Below are positions 20,288 through 32,707 of a stretch of DNA of 64,000 bases, in pieces (the stretch's first letter is position 1; each line of letters opens with the position of its first letter). This stretch comes from Amphiura filiformis (taxonomy: Eukaryota; Echinodermata; Ophiuroidea; Amphilepidida; Amphiuridae): contig NC_092637.1 of assembly GCF_039555335.1 (NCBI RefSeq), positions 44,409,613-44,473,612 of the forward strand, in the 5' to 3' direction. The translations under genes and the position numbers were made by a program. The notes under the pieces are model-generated. The model had not been told where the DNA came from and made no database searches. It worked only from the letters and a program-made list of their open reading frames with translations.

Positions 20288-21144
20288 CTTTTCTGTGTTT
20301 TAACATTTACCAATATTTAGTAAATTACAGTTAAAATCCATTAAAAGCATGGTATTTTATTACAGATATATTTATGCACAATATATAGTTTACTGGTAGC
20401 AATCTACCCAAATTACTGGTATTTACCTCCCCCTGACGACTAGTGTCACTCCCAACATCAATTATTGATGGTAGTAGTGGCACCTGCACTGTTTATATCC
20501 AGCTTGTTTCCTTGTTTGGTTAGATCAGGGAATGGTCACTCAGATTGATGCTCATTATTATTGTTGAATTAGTGGTCACATTTGATGCAGCTTATCAGTA
20601 GCCTGGGTCAGCAGGAGTGCAATTGTATCCTTTTTCATAGAGCAATGATTGTTCAAAATGTTTAATGTCAAATGGTTCCTAACAGCTAAAAACCTTATTT
20701 GTGAGCGGATTTCCGCCGTTGAAAAAACAAAATGTATGTTTAATATATTAATTATTTCATTAATAGCAATTTCCTAAGTTTCCATCCATAAATAACCACA
20801 GAGCATTATCTGTTTACAAAATAAGTGTTTATTTCAGATTTCCAATTATAGCCATGTTATCAGTATACTGATAAGAGGCCAATCCAGACCTTCTGGTCAT
20901 TTATGCTATATTATGCTAGCCAGATAATTTATCTTACACTTCCCATAATGCATTTCTTCCATTTCAATATTCTGTACTGATTTGCTATGTTGTGCCACGG
21001 TCAACAAAATATAGCTCAGTAAACAGAGCACATCCAGATCTTGCATTTGCTTAATTCTTGACTAGCGACCCTTGTTCAGCCAGTCTATTCTCAAAATGAA
21101 AACATGAAAACATGAAAAATGAAAAAAATGAAACCTGTACAAAG
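20288..21144. other. Unannotated stretch
   Basis: AT-rich. I see no gene, TIR pair or tandem repeat of note. Confidence 0.3.
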
Positions 21145-21147
21145 TAA

Positions 21148-21473
21148 GGCCAGAAAAAAAAATGTTGTGTTGCCCTCAACCGCCCTACCCTAAATCCTGA
21201 AAAATCAGGGTCCGTGATCTTCTTCTTTTTTTTTTTTTGAATGATGATTTTTACAGATTTGACTTGAAATTAATATTTTATTGAAAGACTAGTCTTTAAT
21301 TGATGCTATCCAGAAGTCAAAATTGACAAATGTCCCCTAATTGAAGAAGCATATAATATTTGAGGGGATTTTGAAAAAAATGAAGGTTTGGAAAAAAAAA
21401 AAAAGAAATCCGACTGTACGCCCCAACTTTCCCATTTTCCCACTTGAGGGCAACACAACAATATTTTTTGGCC
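21148..21473. mobile_element. Harbinger-like MITE, TAA duplication
   Basis: GGCCAGAAAAAAAAATGTTG at the left and its near complement at the right, both continuing into GTTGCCCTCAA, with TAA on both flanks. Confidence 0.65.
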
Positions 21474-21476
21474 TAA

Positions 21477-22510
21477 TGGGAGCATTTGTTGGAATGAGGG
21501 GATGTATTATGTTGCAAAGGATTCTGGGAAGGGCAAGATATTTTCTCTGCATGCTTGCTATCCCTATGGGTTTTCTTGCCCTAAACCTCTAATGTGTACT
21601 TTATCTCTTATACCCAAAATTGTAAAAACACATATCTAGGGTTTATGCAATAGCTGCCAGGTGCTTTATTTTAAGATTATGTACAATATAAAATCCAGAA
21701 ATTGTCAAATGTCTATAGGGTAGCTATTGCAGATAATGGCCTTCTCGATATTGTTACAACTTTTGTAACATGTTTGCCTAGCCTAATTAGTGTATTAGCT
21801 CTCATTTTATTTACTCAGTAGTTCTGAATATGCCCAAATTGGGAGAATTTTAGACACTAATTGCTCATGGCTCGCGCACAGAAGTAGGGGCCTATAGACA
21901 GCACGAGCCCAATTGGTGCCTTATCTATTGACTTCCCAAATGTAAGGCAAAGCAACACTGAAAAGCAAACATTGTAGCCGCACTGAAGCAGTAAAGTTAA
22001 ACATCTCTTTTACAAAATAGACAGATCAAGGAGTTTGTACAGTGTTTGTAATATGAAAGCACCAGAAACAGTTTGCATATGAGACTATTCCATGAAATTT
22101 AGTACAAATTTTCGTAACAAAATGCTCCAAAAATGACACTTTCCGTCCGAATTTTCCTAGCTAAATAAGTAACATTTATGAACAATCATGCAAAGATCGC
22201 CGCCTCCATTTACCAGATCCATTGCTCAAACGATGTAGCAAGAGAAAGAAAAAAACATACAGAAATCTGGACGATGCCTAGAGTTCATTGCGTTACGCAA
22301 TGAGCTAAAAAATGAAGACGTCCTCGTTTTTGTGTGTCTGTAGTTTATAAATAAGTGAAATGTCAAGTGGGTGTGAAAACGCACTTACATACACACCCCT
22401 ACAGAAGGATTACACTATCGCAATATCCCCCTCATGGCTAAAGCCAGGGGGATGATATAAAAAGTTGCCAAAAAGGCCTACATGTGTATAGGAAACGAAT
22501 GTCTTGGTTA
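21477..22510. other. Unannotated stretch
   Basis: No gene or clear repeat seen. The short inverted element GTTCATTGCGTTACGCAATGAGC near 22280 is too small to interpret. Confidence 0.3.
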
Positions 22511-22670
22511 GGGGCTGTGCAATAATTATGAGGCCGGGGGGTAAAATTTCTGAACAGCTAGTCAAAAATTTCTTGCTCCCTCCTCTCAGCCCGCCAAAAA
22601 TCGCTTGCCCCCTCCCTCGTGGCCCGCCAAAAATTCTTCGCCCCCCTGCCCATCCACTACTCAAAATATT
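22511..22670. mobile_element. Solo end of the GGGGCTGTGCAATAATTATGA family
   Basis: GGGGCTGTGCAATAATTATGA preceded by TTA, followed by the GCCCGCCAAAAATCGCTTGC repeats. The opposite end is missing. Confidence 0.5.
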
Positions 22671-22818
22671 GGACCCGATATAATTCCTATCGTTTATTCT
22701 CTAAACGACCAGCAAGTGAGATTGACTTGCGTTGATCCATTTCGATGCCATCCTAGCACTATTCATTCAAAATTATATACTGCAACTTCCATTCATTTTT
22801 TTTTTATTTATGCATTAA

Positions 22819-23368
22819 GGGATCCAAAATGAGCGTTTATTGCGTTTCGACAGTATTTTTTGTGGGACATGAGAGCACCTAAGACCTATCGAATTGCATT
22901 CTGAATACGAAGCATGTCTTTCTGATATCAAATAATTTTCATTTTTTTTAAATCACAATATAATTCAAATTTTATGACAAATTATAAAAATTTGATATTT
23001 TCAAATTTTTGATATATAACAGTCCTCAAGTAAAAGACCTCATTTTTTTTTTGGTGTTTTGGGAAAAAAAATCCATATCTTCAATACGAAAGGTCAAAAT
23101 TTTCAATTGATCGTCGGCTTTTCATCCCACCTACATACACTTTAAGTATAAATCATCAGATTTATAAAGTTTACTTCAAGTACTGTTAAATATCAAAAAT
23201 ATCAATTTTAATGATTTGCCATAGAATGTGTATCAAATTGCTAATTTCAAAAATCAAAATTATTTGATATCAGAATGACATTCTTCAGTATTCACAATGC
23301 AATTCGATATGTCTGATGTGCTCTAATGTCCCAAAATAAATACTGTCCAAACGTTCATACCCCAGCCC
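22819..23368. mobile_element. Short foldback relative of the 255-2070 element
   Basis: GGGATCCAAAATGAGCG at the left and CGTTCATACCCCAGCCC at the right are flanked by TTAA on both sides. Both arms carry GACAGTATTTTTTGTGGGAC and TCTGATATCAAATAATTTT. Unlike the 255-2070 copy it lacks the GC-rich word array, so the array is an optional insert. Confidence 0.7.
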
Positions 23369-23639
23369 TTAACCCACTCATTCATTTATTCAAAGCAATG
23401 AGATGAGAGCAGACAATGGTCCTTTTGGCACATATTCTTTGAGACCTCTCTGTCTTTCAAAGAAAGTTACTCAGCCTTGGAATAAGTTATCATCACAAAT
23501 GAGGTGTCATTGTTGACAGGAAAGAACAATGTTTTCATTAATATAAAACAATATGGAGATAGATTTCAAAAATATCTGATATAGAGCCGTTTTTGAAAGT
23601 TTTCCAAACTTTTTTTGAGGAGTTCATGTGGAAAAAGCA

Positions 23640-23796
23640 TTTCTGACACATTCACCGCAGTTGAAACAGTTTGTCTTTGGTTTGAGTGTTTCTGATGTGG
23701 ATTTGCAGACTACTTTATACCGTAATCACTTCTGGCAATACTAACACTGATATGATTTCTATTTGGTGTGAGTTCGAATGTGTCAGAGCTTTATTT
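23640..23796 (-). pseudogene. Decayed fingers downstream of zinc-finger gene 2
   Basis: Minus-strand remnants with CATTTCTGACA and TTTGGTGTGAG words but no open frame. The gene upstream ends in this region through a deletion that turns a CEYC knuckle into SVKML and a stop. Confidence 0.6.
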
Positions 23797-25203
23797 TCAA
23801 AGCATCTTGACAGAATATGGTTTCTCTTTGGTGTGAGTAGTTCTTATGTGGGTTGTAAGATTAAAACTCTGAGAAAAATACTTATGGCAGTACTCACACT
23901 GATGCGGTTTCTCTTTGGTGTGAATATTTTTGATGTGGTTTGTAAGACTACCCTTCTGAGTAAAATACTTCTGGCAGTATTCACACTGATATGGTGTCCC
24001 TTTGGTGTGAATAGTTCTGATGTGGTTTGTAAGACTACCACTCTGAGTAAAACACTTCTGGCAGTATTCACACTGATGTGTTGTCTCTTTGGTGTGAATA
24101 GTTCTGATGTGGGTTGTAAGACTACCACTCTGTGAAAAATACTTCTGGCAGTGCTCACATTGATATGGTTTCTCTTTGGTGTGAGTACATGTAGTTCTGA
24201 TGTGGGCTGTAAGATTGCAACTCTGAGAAAAATACTTCTGGCAGTATACGCACTGATATAGTTTATCTTTGGTGTGGGTTCCAACATGTCTATTTAATTG
24301 AGATTTATTTGCAAAGCATTTCTGACAGTACTCACACTGATGCGGTTTCTCTTTTGTGTGAATAGTTCTGATGTGGGTTGCAAGACTATAACTGTGAGTA
24401 AAACACGTCTGACAGTATTCACATTGATATGGTTTCTCTTTGGTGTGAGTTCGAATGTGGGTTGTAAGATTACCACTCTGAGTAAAGCACCTCTGGCAAT
24501 ACTCACACTGATATGGTTTCTCTTTGGTGTGAGTAGTTCTTATGTGGGTTGTAAGATTACTCTGAGAAAAATAATTCTGGCAGTGCTCGCACGGATAAAG
24601 TTTCTCTTTGGTGTGAGTTCGAACATGATGTCTTAGTTGAGATTTAATTACAAAGCATTTCTGACAGTATTCACACTGATATGGTTTCTCTTTGGTGTGC
24701 ATAGTTCGAAAGTGGGTTGTAAGACTACTACTCTGAGTAAAATACTTCTGGCAGTATTTACACTGATATCGTTTCTCTTTGGAGTGAATTGTTCGGATGT
24801 GGGTTACAAGACTATACCTCTGAGTAAAACATTTCTGGCAGTGCTCACACTTATATGGTTTCTCTTTGGTGTGACTTCGAATGTGCCTTTTCAGGTCAGA
24901 TCTATTTAGAAAGCATTTCTGACAGTATTCACACTGGTATGGCTTCTTTTCGATATCACTTCTGTTTGCAGTGTTGACACCACTAGAAGTACACACCCGT
25001 TTGTGTGTGACCAAGTGGTTATTCAGGTGTCTACGCAGCCTACCATATTTTGTCAAGCTTTTCTGACAAAATAAACAGTTTCTTCTACGTCTATGAGCAT
25101 GTACATATTTAATAAGATGACTGCTAACATGGATCTTCAAGTTATCCAAAGTATAATGGTTCATTCCACAAAATGAACAACAAAATGGTTTCAAAAGTTT
25201 CAT
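23797..25203 (-). CDS. C2H2 zinc-finger protein 2, 468 aa
   Basis: A paralogue of the gene at 5270-6649, with the same MKLLKPF start, same atypical first two fingers (CSFCGMNHY and CLFCQKS) and basic YVHAHRRRRN stretch. Thirteen canonical fingers follow with TKEKP linkers. One finger (YPCEHCQNYFSQSNLTTH) is two residues short and one linker is extended (TTCTHTKEKP). It ends KEKPYSVKML, a frame-shifted remnant of the next finger. As a poly-finger array it is likely nuclear and DNA-binding. Residues at the predicted base-contact positions differ from finger to finger and from gene A, so targets probably differ (inference). Confidence 0.85.
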   Translation of the reverse strand: MKLLKPFCCSFCGMNHYTLDNLKIHVSSHLIKYVHAHRRRRNCLFCQKSLTKYGRLRRHLNNHLVTHKRVCTSSGVNTANRSDIEKKPYQCEYCQKCFLNRSDLKRHIRSHTKEKPYKCEHCQKCFTQRYSLVTHIRTIHSKEKRYQCKYCQKYFTQSSSLTTHFRTMHTKEKPYQCEYCQKCFVIKSQLRHHVRTHTKEKLYPCEHCQNYFSQSNLTTHIRTTHTKEKPYQCEYCQRCFTQSGNLTTHIRTHTKEKPYQCEYCQTCFTHSYSLATHIRTIHTKEKPHQCEYCQKCFANKSQLNRHVGTHTKDKLYQCVYCQKYFSQSCNLTAHIRTTCTHTKEKPYQCEHCQKYFSQSGSLTTHIRTIHTKETTHQCEYCQKCFTQSGSLTNHIRTIHTKGTPYQCEYCQKYFTQKGSLTNHIKNIHTKEKPHQCEYCHKYFSQSFNLTTHIRTTHTKEKPYSVKML

Positions 25204-25319
25204 TGTTGAATGTAGATGTTTGTAATATTATTTAGTGAACATTAACGAACCAAGGAATATTATGTGGGCACCACAGATCAACTACGCAGGTCAATACTAG
25301 CAAAAAGTTGTACACTCAC

Positions 25320-25406
25320 TGCCTTCTGTATTTAACCACAGCAGAACTTGCCCGGGGGAACTTGTAGACAGTTTCAACAGCAGACATGTATATCAGTGGA
25401 TCCAAT
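25320..25406 (-). other. Candidate upstream exon of zinc-finger gene 2
   Basis: Acceptor AACATTTCAG, start ATTGGATCCACTGATATAC, donor GCA|GTGAGT. Homologous to 6782-6879. The acceptor just before the ATG in gene A (CTACAG) is CTACAT here, so the join to the coding exon is uncertain. Confidence 0.5.
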
Positions 25407-25473
25407 CTGAAATGTTAAACAATTTAATATGTCTTTATTTGTCTACATTTTCACAAATCATAATTCCATTTAA

Positions 25474-26115
25474 GGGCTCGATCACCAACCTTTGCACAGT
25501 ATTTTTTGTGGGACATAAAGAGCACATCAGGCACACCAATTTGCATTCATGTCATTCTGATATCAAATAATTTAGTGATAATTTGCAATATACATGTAAT
25601 ACATTATATATTTTATGGCAATTACTAGAATCGAAATTTTGGACATTTAACTCAAAATAAACTTTATGAATCTAATGATTCAATATTAAAACACAGGATA
25701 TATTATTCATTCATTCAATTTGTTTATTCACACCCAATTTTTCAGGGGTGGTCACCAACCTTTGTACAGTATTTTTGTTGGGCCTGAGAGCACATCAGAC
25801 ACACCAAATTGCATTTTGAATACAAAAAAAATATCCTCCTGGTATCAAATAATTTTCATTTTTTGAAATTCACAATAAATACAAATGTTATGGGGTCTTT
25901 GAAGTAAACTTTATAAATATAATGATATGTACTTAAAGTGTAGGCCATAGTTGGGAGGAATAGCCGCCCACTATATGCAAAATTTTGACCTTTCGTATTG
26001 AAGATATAGCCTACATTTCCCCCTAAAACACCTAAAAATTGTAGATCTTCTTGGGAAAAAGATGCTCTCAGGTGCCACCAAAATACTGTGCAAACGTTGT
26101 TATCCAAGCCCTTTA
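25474..26115. mobile_element. Two further relatives of the 255-2070 foldback family
   Basis: A half copy starts near 25474 (CAGTATTTTTTGTGGGAC then GAGCACATCAG). A full short copy runs about 25745-26115, with CAGTATTTTTGTTGGGCC at the left and the complement of TTTGCACAGTATTTTGGTGG at the right. The full copy's ends differ from the other members near GGTCACCAACC. Confidence 0.6.
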
Positions 26116-26205
26116 TGATAATTACTGTACAATATTTTCAAAATATAAACATAAATAAATTTGAACATAATGAAACTTTATCCAAAACATATTAATACAA
26201 AATGG

Positions 26206-26815
26206 TATGTGAGTGGACACTACGAATGAGCCGTAAACTCGGCAAATAGTATTCTGAGATACAGTGCAAAATGTACGTGAAGGTCGTATTCATAGCTAGG
26301 TGTCTCAATTAGGCGTGACATGTTTCTCATTTGATAGCGTTTAAACCAATTAATAATCCTATTGCTGAAGAGGATAATAATAAAGAGGGGACTTATTTCT
26401 TTTGATGTGTTTGAATCATTAAATAGATCTAGTCTTTGTTTGCTTTGGCTCTATCCTGTTCAAGTGGTGGGTTACAATAATTACATTGTATTTTGTCTAG
26501 GTATGTATAACCAACAATGACAATGAGAGGACATTCCTGAACCTTGTTGACTTGGGGATAATTTGCAATGACCGCCAATTATGACTTTATTACAAGCAAT
26601 GTGGAAAAAGAAACACATGTAGAACCGAAAAAAGGTGCCATTTTGTTGAAGGAGCAGAGTTCAACAAACCATAACCCCGTTTCTGGATATCGTTTCAAGT
26701 CAAATGATATACTATTTTAAAGCTTATGATATACATTTTCTTAACACGAAATAAAACAAAATTGACCGGGGGACGACTTTACGGCTGATTCGTACAATGA
26801 AGTGTCCAGTCACAT
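26206..26815. mobile_element. TIR element, about 610 bp
   Basis: TATGTGAGTGGACAC at the left and its near complement GTGTCCAGTCACATA at the right. A second matching block (TACGAATGAGCCGTAAA and the complement of TACGAATCAGCCGTAAA) lies inside both ends. No transposase frame. Confidence 0.55.
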
Positions 26816-27392
26816 ATGATTAGATAGAAAATCATATACACAATTTCCAAAATAATATATTACAACAAATTACCATCATAGAAAATAGCAATTCATTATT
26901 AATGATACATAATGTACAAAGTGTTTAGACATAGTACTCAATGACTCAGTAGATTTTGAAAACAATTAGAGGAAACATAATGTGAAGGGGTAAAAAAACA
27001 TGAGAAAGGGAGGCTAAATAATCCCAGGGCTTAAGGATGCATGATCCCACCTTATGGATCAGGATGGGAGAGTTTTGTTGTCATATCGGTATATATACAA
27101 TGTATAAAGAGTGCTGTTTATCATTCCTAAATGTCAAAGATGGCTCCTGGTCCCAAAGATGGCTCCTAATTCTATAAATTGTAGTGTAAAATATTGGACA
27201 CACCAGGAGCCAAAACATAACACCATGTGTTAATAAAGCCTGGGTGCCTGCATGATAAGAATTTTTACCAGGTGCATTTAAAATGATATAAGAATTGCTA
27301 CCAGGTGCATTTAACATGCACCAGGTGCATTTAACATGCACACAGATATCGCATAATATTGAACATTTGTACTTCTGAAATTGCACATTATA
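26816..27392. other. Unannotated stretch
   Basis: 3' side of zinc-finger gene 3. A short duplicated phrase CACCAGGTGCATTTAACATG occurs twice near 27300-27340. No gene seen. Confidence 0.3.
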
Positions 27393-29236
27393 TTACGGGA
27401 TTGCTTTAGTGTGTATACTTGTGTGTCTTTTGCAGCTTTTCGAATCTGAAAAACGTTTGTGACAATACTCACACTGAAAAGGTTTCTCTTTAGTGTGAGT
27501 TCTAATATGTGATTTCATATTACCTTTCTGAGAGAAGCATTTGTTGCAATACTCACACTTGAAGGGTTTTTCTATAACAGTGTGAGTTTGGATGTGTTCG
27601 TTTAGACTGCATACTTCAGCAAAGCGTTTCTTACAATGCTCGCAGTGGTAAGGTTTTTCATTACACATCTGGATGTGTCTTTTGAGGAACCACGTGCAAG
27701 CATGTCCCACAATAGTCGTGATAGAACTGTTTTTCTTCAGTGTGAATGATCATGTGTCTTTTCACATCCGCTTTAGTGGTGAAGCATTTCCCACAATACT
27801 CACATTGATGCTGTTTCTCTTTGGTATGCACTCGATTTATGTTAATTTTGAGATTCTCACTTAAGCCAAACCACTTATGACAATACTCACACTGAAAAGA
27901 TTTTTCTTTGCTATGAGTTTTAATATGTTTTTGTAGATAACAATTATTTCGGAAGCTTTTCCCACATATCACACAATGACAATTTATCTGGTTGATGTGA
28001 ATGTCGTTAATATGTCTTCTGAGATAGCGCCTTTGGGTAAACCATTTCTGACAATGTTCGCATTCATGCAGTTGCTCTTTGCTCTGATCGGAGTGTGTTG
28101 TAATATGAATTCTCAAATAACTGCTGCTTATGAAGCATTTTCCACAATGCTCACACTGATAGGGTTTCTCTTTGGTGTGGATTCTGATGTGTACTTTGAG
28201 ATCTCTTCCTTCTTTAAAACATTTGTGACAGTACTCACACTGATAAGGTTTCTCTTTGGTGTGAATTCTGATGTGTGATTTCAAATAACTGCTGCAACTG
28301 AAGTATTTCTGACAATACTCACACTGATAGGGTTTCTCTTTGGTGTGAGTTCTGATGTGCACTTTCAGAGAATTGCTGTACGTAAAGCTATTGTGACAGT
28401 ACTCACACTGAAACGGTTTCTCTTTGGTGTGAATTCTGATGTGCGACTTCAAATTACTGCTGCTAATGAAGCATTTCTGACAATGCTCACACTGATAGGG
28501 TTTTTCTTTGGTGTGAGTTCTGATGTGCAATTTCAGAGCATTGCTGTGCATAAAGCACATACTACAATACTGGCACTGGTAAGGCTTCCCTTTGGTGTGG
28601 ATTCTAATGACATGTTTTTTCAGATGCCAACTGTTAATGAAGTATTTCTGACAATGTTCACACTGATGGGATTTCTCTTTGTGAGTTGTAATAATATGTC
28701 TTTTCAGATGACTATTTCGTTTAAAGCATTTCTGGCAATGCTCGCATTGGTATGGCGCCTCGTTGGTGTGAGTTCTGATATGATCTTTGAGGAAACTATG
28801 TAGCTGAAAGCTTTTCATACAGTACTTACACTGATAGGGTTTTACTTTGGTGTGAGTTTTGATGTGTTTTGGATATCACCGCTGTTAGTAGTGTACATAA
28901 AGGATTTCTGACAAAACTTGAGGTTATATAGTGCCCTTCCATGGTGCATTATTAAATGTCTATTCAAAGCATCTTTGCTTGTGAAGCATTTCACACAAGT
29001 CACGCATAACCACACCTTTGGTTTCGACAAATCACATTCTGTATCTATGGTTTTCATTTTCAAGTCCTGTATTTGATTCAAACATGTTTTCTTGCCGAGA
29101 AGTTTTCTATACCTCATCTTGTGTCTACGAGTATGATGCAAACGTTTGTCAAATGAGTCAAAACCGACTCGACAGATTGTACATTTGAATGGTTGCAACA
29201 TTGTCAATTATGCTCTGCTCCTGTAGCTAGTTTGAC
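27393..29236 (-). pseudogene. C2H2 zinc-finger gene 3, frameshifted
   Basis: A minus-strand finger gene in three open pieces: 28842-29207 (MTMLQPFKCTICRVGF start with two N-terminal fingers), 27661-28818 and 27393-27710. Each join needs a single-base shift, near 28868 and near 27705. An acceptor TTTTAATGCAG sits at 29237. About 18 fingers are visible. Most have TKEKP linkers, but one linker is unusual (SDQSKEQLHECEHC). The sequence is clearly more diverged from genes 1 and 2 than they are from each other. It is either a recent pseudogene or an intact gene with two assembly errors; the finger codons are otherwise clean. Confidence 0.75.
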
Positions 29237-30489
29237 CTGCATTAAAATGAAATAAATTATTTTAGTAGGGATGCAGATTGGGAAAATATAATATGAGAGT
29301 CATGGAATGATGGGAGCAAGAGCAAATCAAGGAGGCTGTCCATCTCATCTCAGCCAAAAAAAACATACAGTACTGGAGAACTCAAGTCCAGGACTCGGCT
29401 CCAGGAATAGGCCAAAGTGAAGGAATTTTATTGGAGTGAATAGGGTGCAACTCTATTCAGTTTTATTACAAGACTGCCCTACCCCAACCCTAAACTCTGT
29501 AAATAAGGACTGGACTCAAGACTAGCGAGTTGCACCTTATTTACCATTTTATTTTTAATGTACAGGAACTTCCCATTGGATTTACACAGAGCTCCTCCAC
29601 TTCCGGCACCACCCCTGACTAATTAATTCTGTGCAAAGAAAATTGACTTGAATTGAAAGGCCCTTTACAAACCAAGGGATTTCGCGAGGGTATCGCCTCC
29701 GAGACATGAAAAGTGGGTAAGTGCCAGTTCAGTTGTAGTAACTACAAATTTCAAACGTTTGAGGACTTGTTCTCAAGTTGTAGTGTTAATTGTTTTCATA
29801 TAAACATGATAAATGTCGCAATATATTAATATTGACAATTTCACAACTTGTTTGACCCCTCCATATTCATGCATTGCACACACAGCTCAGAAAGGCTTTG
29901 TAAATAAATCTCAATTACAAATGTGTAATTTTCAATCATTTATGGAGCAACAATTTATTCGCACCAACGGCTAAGTATGTATGTGAATGCACATTAAACA
30001 CATTTGAATTTCTTGAGTCCACATAAGCATCAAGACACTCTGCAAGGCTGAATGAGAGCTCTAGATACAATGTAGGCGTAAAAGAGCAATTTTTTCCAAC
30101 GATCAGTGTTGGAGTTATTTAAAAGTAACATTATTCAGGTTAACAGAAACAGCTTTGCAAAACTTAGATTTTGCTTAATCCTATTTTTATAAAACCATAA
30201 ATTAATTCATGAACAAAGTAAAACAGAGCAGTATGATGACATTTCACACTGCTATTTTAAGAATTTTCATGTAATTTTACACTTCACAGTTTATCAAGCA
30301 TCCAGCAAACCACATAAGCTATTAAAATTACAGAAAGACCACAGATAACTTTGTCTTGTGCTAAAGAATTCTATGTAAACTTTGTGTTTAATAGGTTGAA
30401 ATTTACTACCGTACTTTTTAACTTCCAATTATCACCTCCGTTTCATTTTCACCCAAATATTGAGTTCCCGACTTCCCAGCAGTTTCTAT
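29237..30489. other. Unannotated stretch
   Basis: Presumed upstream region of zinc-finger gene 3. I see no confident exon. The phrase ACTGGAGAACTCAAGTCC near 29374 has a partial inverted partner near 29510, possibly a weak MITE. Confidence 0.3.
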
Positions 30490-31350
30490 TGAACTGTCAC
30501 AACTTATTTACATTTCGAACAGCGCTTTCACAAAGATGAAATTTATTGCAAATTCAACATTTTCAGGGGGCCCAAAGTCGATGTGATCCACCTTCAAAAT
30601 TTATAAAACATCATTTTTATATGACTACTACATGTAGTCTTAAATTACAACTTTGCTAAGTCCCAGTAATTGTATATGTTGACTTCATATTAAACGGCAA
30701 GCCCAAAGTTGACCATTTTCTTATGATTGCATGTACTGCAAATGTGCCGAATTTCCTTTCCTTTCCTTTCTAGTACTTCCTATAGCAGCTCATTTGAGCT
30801 AAACTGGAAGTCCTCTGGAACTTAGAGGAGGTGATTTGCAGATATCAGAACCGGGGATGGTCCCCCTTCTCTTTTCGAATACTAGCTCTGACACTTATTA
30901 AACGTGCACAGGATTTGACTCTTCCTGTACACGGGACCACCAGCTTTACGTGACTTTCCGAACCACAAGACACCATTCTTACACTACATATATCTGCATG
31001 TGCTACGTAGTGTATGGGGGCGAGAAGGAATTCTACAATTATATTCTATAATGCTTCGAAGCAGAGCTGCTTCACACTGTCAGAGAAAATATTTCTGATA
31101 CACTAACCTCACAGTAACTGAACATAATTGCAGGATTCCCGACCTTATAGGAACATTTTGGGATAGGTTAATGAATTCTCACCAAAGCCTAGGCAAGCCC
31201 AAGGCTCGAACCCACGCAGATCGTATTATCCTGGCCGACGGCTCAGCGCCTTAGACCGCTCGGCCATCTCGCCCTACTTTGGAAGTAAAAGTCAAATTGG
31301 CCCAATATGGTCATGTTTTTTATACTGGGTACCAATTGCGTGACATATGA
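30490..31350. repeat. Dispersed repeat split by a SINE
   Basis: 30490-30745 and about 31278-31350 match consecutive parts of 37830-38115: GGGGGCCCAAAGTCGATGTG, TTGCTAAGTCCCAGTAATTG, then GTCAAATTGGCCCAATAT. The match is interrupted exactly where the SINE lies. Confidence 0.7.
30750..31276 (-). mobile_element. tRNA-derived SINE, about 525 bp
   Basis: On the minus strand the head starts GGGCGAGATGGCCGAGCGG. It has an A box (TGGCCGAGCGG, 31257-31267) and a B box (GGGTTCGAGCC, 31203-31213), like a class II tRNA (Leu/Ser). The GGCGAG/CTTGCC ends can still pair. A non-tRNA body of about 430 bp follows, with a central GTTCGGAAAGTCACGTAAAG segment, ending in a (GGAAA)n tail. The uninterrupted target sequence is seen at 38050-38110. 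A conserved central SINE domain is possible but I cannot verify which. Confidence 0.75.
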
Positions 31351-32707
31351 TTTTTCAAACAAATCACATGCTTTTACAGGTTTGGTGCTATAACTCGATA
31401 AGTTTACACTAGAACCCAATAAAAGTATATATATTCTGAGAGCATATACTCAGATGATTTCAGAAACGATACAATGAGAGTCATTATACAGGGTGACTCA
31501 TAATAATACAGGGTGTAACAAACAAAATTTAACAAGTCAAAAATGTTAATTCAGTTATGGGGGTCACACCTGAACATACATTGATAATGTAAAGTTTTGA
31601 CACATGTTTGATATATTTAACTTAATTGCCCACCCAGCCATACAGAACTTTTACCGGTCAAGTACTTCGATTATGTAAATACAGGGTGGTCAAAATCTTA
31701 TATGAATTTCTTCAAAACACCCCTTATCTGGCACTGGAGATGCAAATTTTCATGATTGATGTGTGTAACTAGATGTAAAATAAGCTCAACAATCCAATTT
31801 TGAAAGGTAAAAGAAAATTTGACAAAGCATTTTTCGTAAAAAATGACTTTTCGGATCAAATTAGAGCGTGAGGGCGCTCTTTCAGATTTGTCACAAGCTT
31901 TGTATGTTTTAATAAATATTAGTTTACCAAAGTAACAAGGATTACAACCAAGGTCTGCTTACAAAATTTGAGGCTTTTATCATGTTTCGTTCAACCGTAG
32001 CACCCATTTCAATATTCCCTACATGAAATCCCTATTTAAATACACACAGGTCAATGAACTTTATTCATGTAGCAACAAGTAATTAGTAATTTTCAATTGT
32101 CCAATTAACAAATTCTGAGGCAGTGAATGCTAAAATTGGTATCACTTGGCTTATAATATCAAGTACAGAAACAAGTAGAAACCCATCAATAATGTTTATT
32201 GAGACAATGTGTACAAAATCACCATTGTACAGCATTGTCCTGCTCCGCCACCTCCTGCTCCGCCACCTCATCCACCCCTGCCTAATTCCACTTAACGAGC
32301 TTTACTAATTAGTCGAAATGAATTGTTTTAGTTTCCTCTTCTGATTCTTTTAGCCTACTAAATTGCTTACAAAATAAGACCAAAGCCAGGTCTCTGTGAT
32401 GTAGCACTAGAAAAATATCAGCATCTACATGTAAAGTGAGAAATTTTGTCTTGCATGTCACAAATCCACCATATTTGGGGTCCCAACATAAAAAACATGA
32501 CCATATACGAGTCCAAAAAGGGTACATTTTTTACTAGTTAGCGAAATCATTAGCTGAATGCGATCTAACTTAAAGAAATTGTAACATTCCGATCGCTTTT
32601 GATCACCTATTATCAGGGAATTTGCTTGAAAACACGTGAGTTCATATTGTGTAAACATAATTAGCATGGACACAAATGAAATTACGATGCAATACTGTAC
32701 AATGCAA
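31351..32707. other. Unannotated stretch with ATACAGGGTG words
   Basis: No gene seen. ATACAGGGTG occurs three times (about 31490, 31508, 31680), and again in EXOC3 intron 7. A short CTGCTCCGCCACCT direct repeat lies near 32240. Confidence 0.3.

Noticed and set aside
31203-31276. Functional tRNA-Leu/Ser gene
   Set aside because: A and B boxes are present but the arms have mismatches and the sequence continues into a SINE body and GGAAA tail.
32083-32527. Short frames on both strands near 32.1-32.5 kb
   Set aside because: Chance length, no splice context, no protein-like composition.
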